Shown here piece after piece: positions 7,465 through 10,331 of a stretch of 10,331 nt of DNA; position 1 is the first letter of the stretch; every line of letters starts with the position of its first letter. The stretch is from Alphaproteobacteria bacterium (GTDB taxonomy: Bacteria; Pseudomonadota; Alphaproteobacteria; Rhizobiales; Rhizobiaceae), in contig JAFKFE010000521.1 in NCBI GenBank assembly GCA_017308345.1, forward strand, positions 1-10,331, given 5' to 3'. The position numbers and the translations under genes were made by a program. Below the pieces are notes generated by a model that was not told where the DNA came from, did no database searches, and worked only from the letters and a program-made list of their open reading frames with translations.

Positions 7465-7493
7465 GATATAGCCATTGTCCGGCGGGAGGTCTA
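7465..7493 (-). promoter_or_regulatory. Candidate sigma-70 promoter for the aldehyde dehydrogenase-DUF1349 genes
   Basis: On the minus strand, TAGACC (7488-7493) and TATATC (7465-7470) are separated by 17 bases. They match four of six positions of the usual -35 consensus and four of six of the -10. A start of transcription near 7457 would follow, giving a leader of about 50 bases to the preferred ATG at 7407. This is the only AT-rich stretch in the gap after the membrane protein gene. The call is inferred from pattern only. Confidence 0.35.
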
Positions 7494-7525
7494 TCCGCGA
7501 TCTTGTAACCTGGAGCCGGCCCTCG

Positions 7526-8011
7526 TCAGGTCGAGAATGACCAGAACAGGCAGGCGAGCGTGACCGCGCCGAAGACGACGAAGAACAGGCTTCTGAGCAG
7601 GACGTTGCGGCGAAGATCGTTCATGGTCAGGTGCGCCGCCACGATCGCCGCGACGAAGAGGAAACGCCAGTTGAAAAGCGCCCAAAGCACCTCGTGCTGA
7701 CCAAAAGCCCACCTTGCGAGAAGCGAGCCGACGATGGTCGCGAAGAGCACGATCGTCGTCCAGAAGATCGCGTCGGCGGCATGGGTGAGCACGACCCCGG
7801 CGGCGCGGATGGGCAGGATCATCATCAGCATGGCGCCGAAGAAATAGACGGCGGCGATCGCCAGGAAGGAGCTGGCGTCGGCGATGCCGTCGAGGCGTTT
7901 CACGCCATACGCGCCATAGGGATAGCCGTGCCTCGCCACGGCCAATGACAGCGCCATCAGCAAGGCGCTCAAAACCGTGACCAGTGTGAATGTGCCGAGG
8001 GCCTTGCTCAT
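7526..8011 (-). CDS. Small multi-pass membrane protein of unknown function
   Basis: I do not recognise this 161-aa protein. Hydrophobic stretches at about 5-26, 48-70, 82-100, 114-129 and 140-158 suggest four or five membrane helices. They are joined by short charged loops such as RHGYPYGAYGVKRLDG (27-42) and NDLRRN (131-136), and there are no cysteine or histidine clusters pointing to a cofactor. Its first segment could be a signal anchor. Coding potential is supported by the regular hydrophobic pattern and by a clear Shine-Dalgarno sequence (AAGGA on the minus strand, 8017-8021) five bases before the ATG. A 19-bp perfect hairpin ends two bases upstream of that site and may influence translation or separate this gene from the transporter operon. 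The ATPase gene ends 168 bases upstream on the same strand, and the dehydrogenase start follows about 85-118 bases downstream. Whether it belongs to the sugar operon is open. Confidence 0.75.
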   Translation of the reverse strand: MSKALGTFTLVTVLSALLMALSLAVARHGYPYGAYGVKRLDGIADASSFLAIAAVYFFGAMLMMILPIRAAGVVLTHAADAIFWTTIVLFATIVGSLLARWAFGQHEVLWALFNWRFLFVAAIVAAHLTMNDLRRNVLLRSLFFVVFGAVTLACLFWSFST

Positions 8012-8023
8012 GCCGTTCCTTGT

Positions 8024-8125
8024 CTGGATCAGGATGGCGTTTCAACGAAACGCCATCCTGATCCAGCTCTTTGTTGGAGCATGATCTCTTCCGAAAACCG
8101 GTTCCCACTTTTCGGGATCATGCTC
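8024..8125. repeat. Rhizobial palindromic intergenic element (RIME-like), two palindromes in tandem
   Basis: Two strong palindromes lie side by side. The first has perfect 19-base arms at 8024-8042 and 8048-8066 around a 5-base loop (caacg). The second is nested: outer 10-base arms gagcatgatc (8077-8086) and gatcatgctc (8116-8125), and inner 7-base arms ccgaaaa (8091-8097) and ttttcgg (8109-8115). The second unit, with its accggttcccac core, matches from memory a sequence family found many times in intergenic regions of Mesorhizobium and other rhizobia. Its layout resembles the RIME class of mosaic elements. It lies between the transporter ATPase gene and the membrane protein gene, and could act as an mRNA-stabilising or 3'-end-forming structure. 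Neither hairpin is followed by a good T-run. Confidence 0.8.
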
Positions 8126-8179
8126 GAGACGAATCAACAGGGACGATTTTAGCCCAGGGTCAATCCGGTATCGACCGGC

Positions 8180-9247
<1,068 letters not shown>

Positions 9248-9250
9248 CTT

Positions 9251-10099
9251 TTATCCTTTGACCGCGCCGGCGGTGAGGCCGGTGACGAGATAGCGTTGCA
9301 GGAAGGCGAAGAAGACGCAGACCGGGATCAGCGCCAGGATGGAGGCCGCCATCATCTGCCCCCAGTCGACGGCGAACTTGCCGATGAAGGTGAGCAGGCC
9401 GACGGCGAAGGTCTTCTGCTCGTCACTGGAGATCAGCATCAGCGCGAACAGCAATTCGCTCCAGGCGGCGGTGAAGACGAAGCCGAGCGTGGCGCCCATG
9501 CCGGGCAAGGTCAGCGGCACGATCACCCGGCGCATGGCCTGGGCGCGCGTGCAGCCGTCGATCATCGCCGCTTCCTCCAGATCCTTCGGGATGCCGTCGA
9601 AGAAGGACTGCATGAGAAAGGTGGCGAAGGCGGTGTTGAAGGCGGTGTAGATGATGATCAGGCCGATCAGGCTGTTGGTCAGGCCGAGATCGCCCATGAT
9701 GCGGTAGATCGGCGGGATCACCATGACCAGCGGGAAGGTCTGGGTGAGCAGGAGCAGGATGGCCAAGGTCGCCTTGCCCCGAAAAGTGAAGCGCGACATG
9801 GCGTAGCCGGCGAGCGTGGCGATCACCGTGACAAATGCGGCCGTCGATACCGAGACGATGACGCTGTTCAGGAAATAGCGCGGGAAGTCGGAGGCTTCGA
9901 GCACGGTGGCGAAGTTCTTGAGCGTCGTCTGCGACGGCCAGAAGGTGATGCCCTCCGAGTAGAGCAAGCGCTCCGGCGTCACCGAGATCTTCAGCGTCCA
10001 GAAGATCGGGAACAGCGCGAAGATCACGTAAGCGGCGATGGCCGCGTAGAGCCCGACGCCACCGAGAAGCCGTGAAGAAGTGGAGCGACCGGCGATCAT
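9251..10099 (-). CDS. Carbohydrate ABC transporter permease, MalG-type
   Basis: This 282-aa inner-membrane protein has about six hydrophobic helices (roughly 12-34, 78-98, 110-130, 142-165, 203-224 and 247-270). It carries the EAA cytoplasmic loop, EEAAMIDGCTRAQAMRRVIVP at about 175-195, which docks onto the ATPase. An N-terminal PIFWTLKISVTPE at 31-43 and the PxxW-type strand after helix 1 are typical of MalG-like (CUT1) permeases. The protein ends with the family's usual TGLTAGAVKG. The ATG at 10099 shares one base with the stop of the preceding permease gene (TGATG arrangement), and the ATPase starts three bases after this gene's stop. All three are therefore one operon. The substrate-binding protein gene is expected further upstream on the minus strand, outside the window; without it the sugar cannot be named. 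Confidence 0.95.
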   Translation of the reverse strand: MIAGRSTSSRLLGGVGLYAAIAAYVIFALFPIFWTLKISVTPERLLYSEGITFWPSQTTLKNFATVLEASDFPRYFLNSVIVSVSTAAFVTVIATLAGYAMSRFTFRGKATLAILLLLTQTFPLVMVIPPIYRIMGDLGLTNSLIGLIIIYTAFNTAFATFLMQSFFDGIPKDLEEAAMIDGCTRAQAMRRVIVPLTLPGMGATLGFVFTAAWSELLFALMLISSDEQKTFAVGLLTFIGKFAVDWGQMMAASILALIPVCVFFAFLQRYLVTGLTAGAVKG

Positions 10100-10331
10100 C
10101 AGACATGCCTCACAAGCACACGGCGGATGGCGATCAGCCAGATGGCGTAGGCGATGAGCAGGACCAGAAGCAGCACCGCCACCGCCGAGGCGTAGCCTTT
10201 GTCGAGCGACTTGAAGGCGCTGACATAGATGTAGACCGGCACCGTGCTGGTCGAGCCGGCCGGCCCGCCCTCGGTCATGACGAAGATCAGGTCGGCGAAG
10301 GTGGCGATCCAGATGGTGCGCAGCATGACGG
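10099..10331 (-). CDS. Carbohydrate ABC transporter permease, MalF-type, C-terminal fragment
   Basis: Only the last 77 or so residues lie in the window; the frame runs off the right edge, so the gene starts outside. The visible part holds FADLIFVMTEGGPAGSTSTV, the conserved 'T-GGP-ST' periplasmic loop of MalF/UgpA-like permeases. It is followed by VYIYVSAFKSLDKGYASA and a last membrane helix (AVLLLVLLIAYAIWLIAIRR), ending in a short basic tail. The ATG at 10326 is internal to the gene, within the usual LRTIW segment, and should not be taken as the start. The stop overlaps the start of the MalG-type permease by one base, the common arrangement for paired permease subunits that form the membrane channel together. 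Confidence 0.92.
   Translation of the reverse strand, partial: VMLRTIWIATFADLIFVMTEGGPAGSTSTVPVYIYVSAFKSLDKGYASAVAVLLLVLLIAYAIWLIAIRRVLVRHV

Noticed and set aside
5383..7563. A 726-codon open frame on the plus strand opposite the DUF1349 and aldehyde dehydrogenase genes
   Set aside because: It is the antisense of well-recognised genes in GC-rich DNA. Its product is an Asp/His/Gly/Arg-rich string with no recognisable motif.
8024..8125. CRISPR repeat unit or insertion sequence end
   Set aside because: There is a single copy with no spaced repeats, no transposase frame and no flanking direct duplication; the nested palindrome fits a dispersed rhizobial intergenic element instead.
8165..8178. 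Small hairpin (ccggt/accgg) right after the ABC ATPase stop as a terminator
   Set aside because: It has a five-base stem with no following T-run on the minus strand; the larger palindromes downstream are better 3'-end candidates.

Overview
This window looks like chromosomal DNA of an alphaproteobacterium of the order Hyphomicrobiales (Rhizobiales), most likely Mesorhizobium or a relative. The evidence is the high GC content, dense G/C-ending codons on both strands, the sugar ABC transporter architecture, and a nested palindromic intergenic element of the kind scattered through rhizobial genomes. The genus is inferred; no rRNA or other marker gene is present. There are no tRNA genes, insertion sequences or CRISPR arrays. 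No stretch over 300 bases lacks a gene; the largest non-coding gap is 8012-8179.

Left part (1-5303): a glycan-building cluster. Three plus-strand genes run close together: the 3' part of a small primase/polymerase-domain protein (to 593), a two-domain glycosyltransferase with a GT2 and a GT4 module (606-2705), and a second two-domain glycosyltransferase (2728-4293). The second joins a GT32 (OCH1-like) module to a GT62 (Anp1/Mnn9-like) module. Convergent to them, only 20 bases away, is a GT10-type fucosyltransferase (5303-4314). Together these encode five glycosyltransferase domains, probably for a surface polysaccharide or a glycoconjugate side chain. Fusing two families best known from the yeast mannan pathway in one bacterial protein is the most unusual thing here.

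Middle part (5377-7440, minus strand): a DUF1349 concanavalin-like protein sits 6 bases downstream of an aldehyde dehydrogenase related to alpha-ketoglutarate semialdehyde dehydrogenases. A candidate promoter and an 11-base palindrome of FadR/GntR operator type lie just upstream of the dehydrogenase.

Right part (7526-10331, minus strand): the end of a carbohydrate ABC importer operon (MalF-type permease, cut by the window edge; MalG-type permease; MalK/UgpC-type ATPase). It is followed by a 102-base rhizobial palindromic repeat and a small multi-pass membrane protein. The repeat's 19-bp perfect hairpin ends two bases before that protein's Shine-Dalgarno sequence. The transporter, dehydrogenase and DUF1349 protein could serve one sugar or sugar-acid catabolic route, but the sequence does not identify the substrate.
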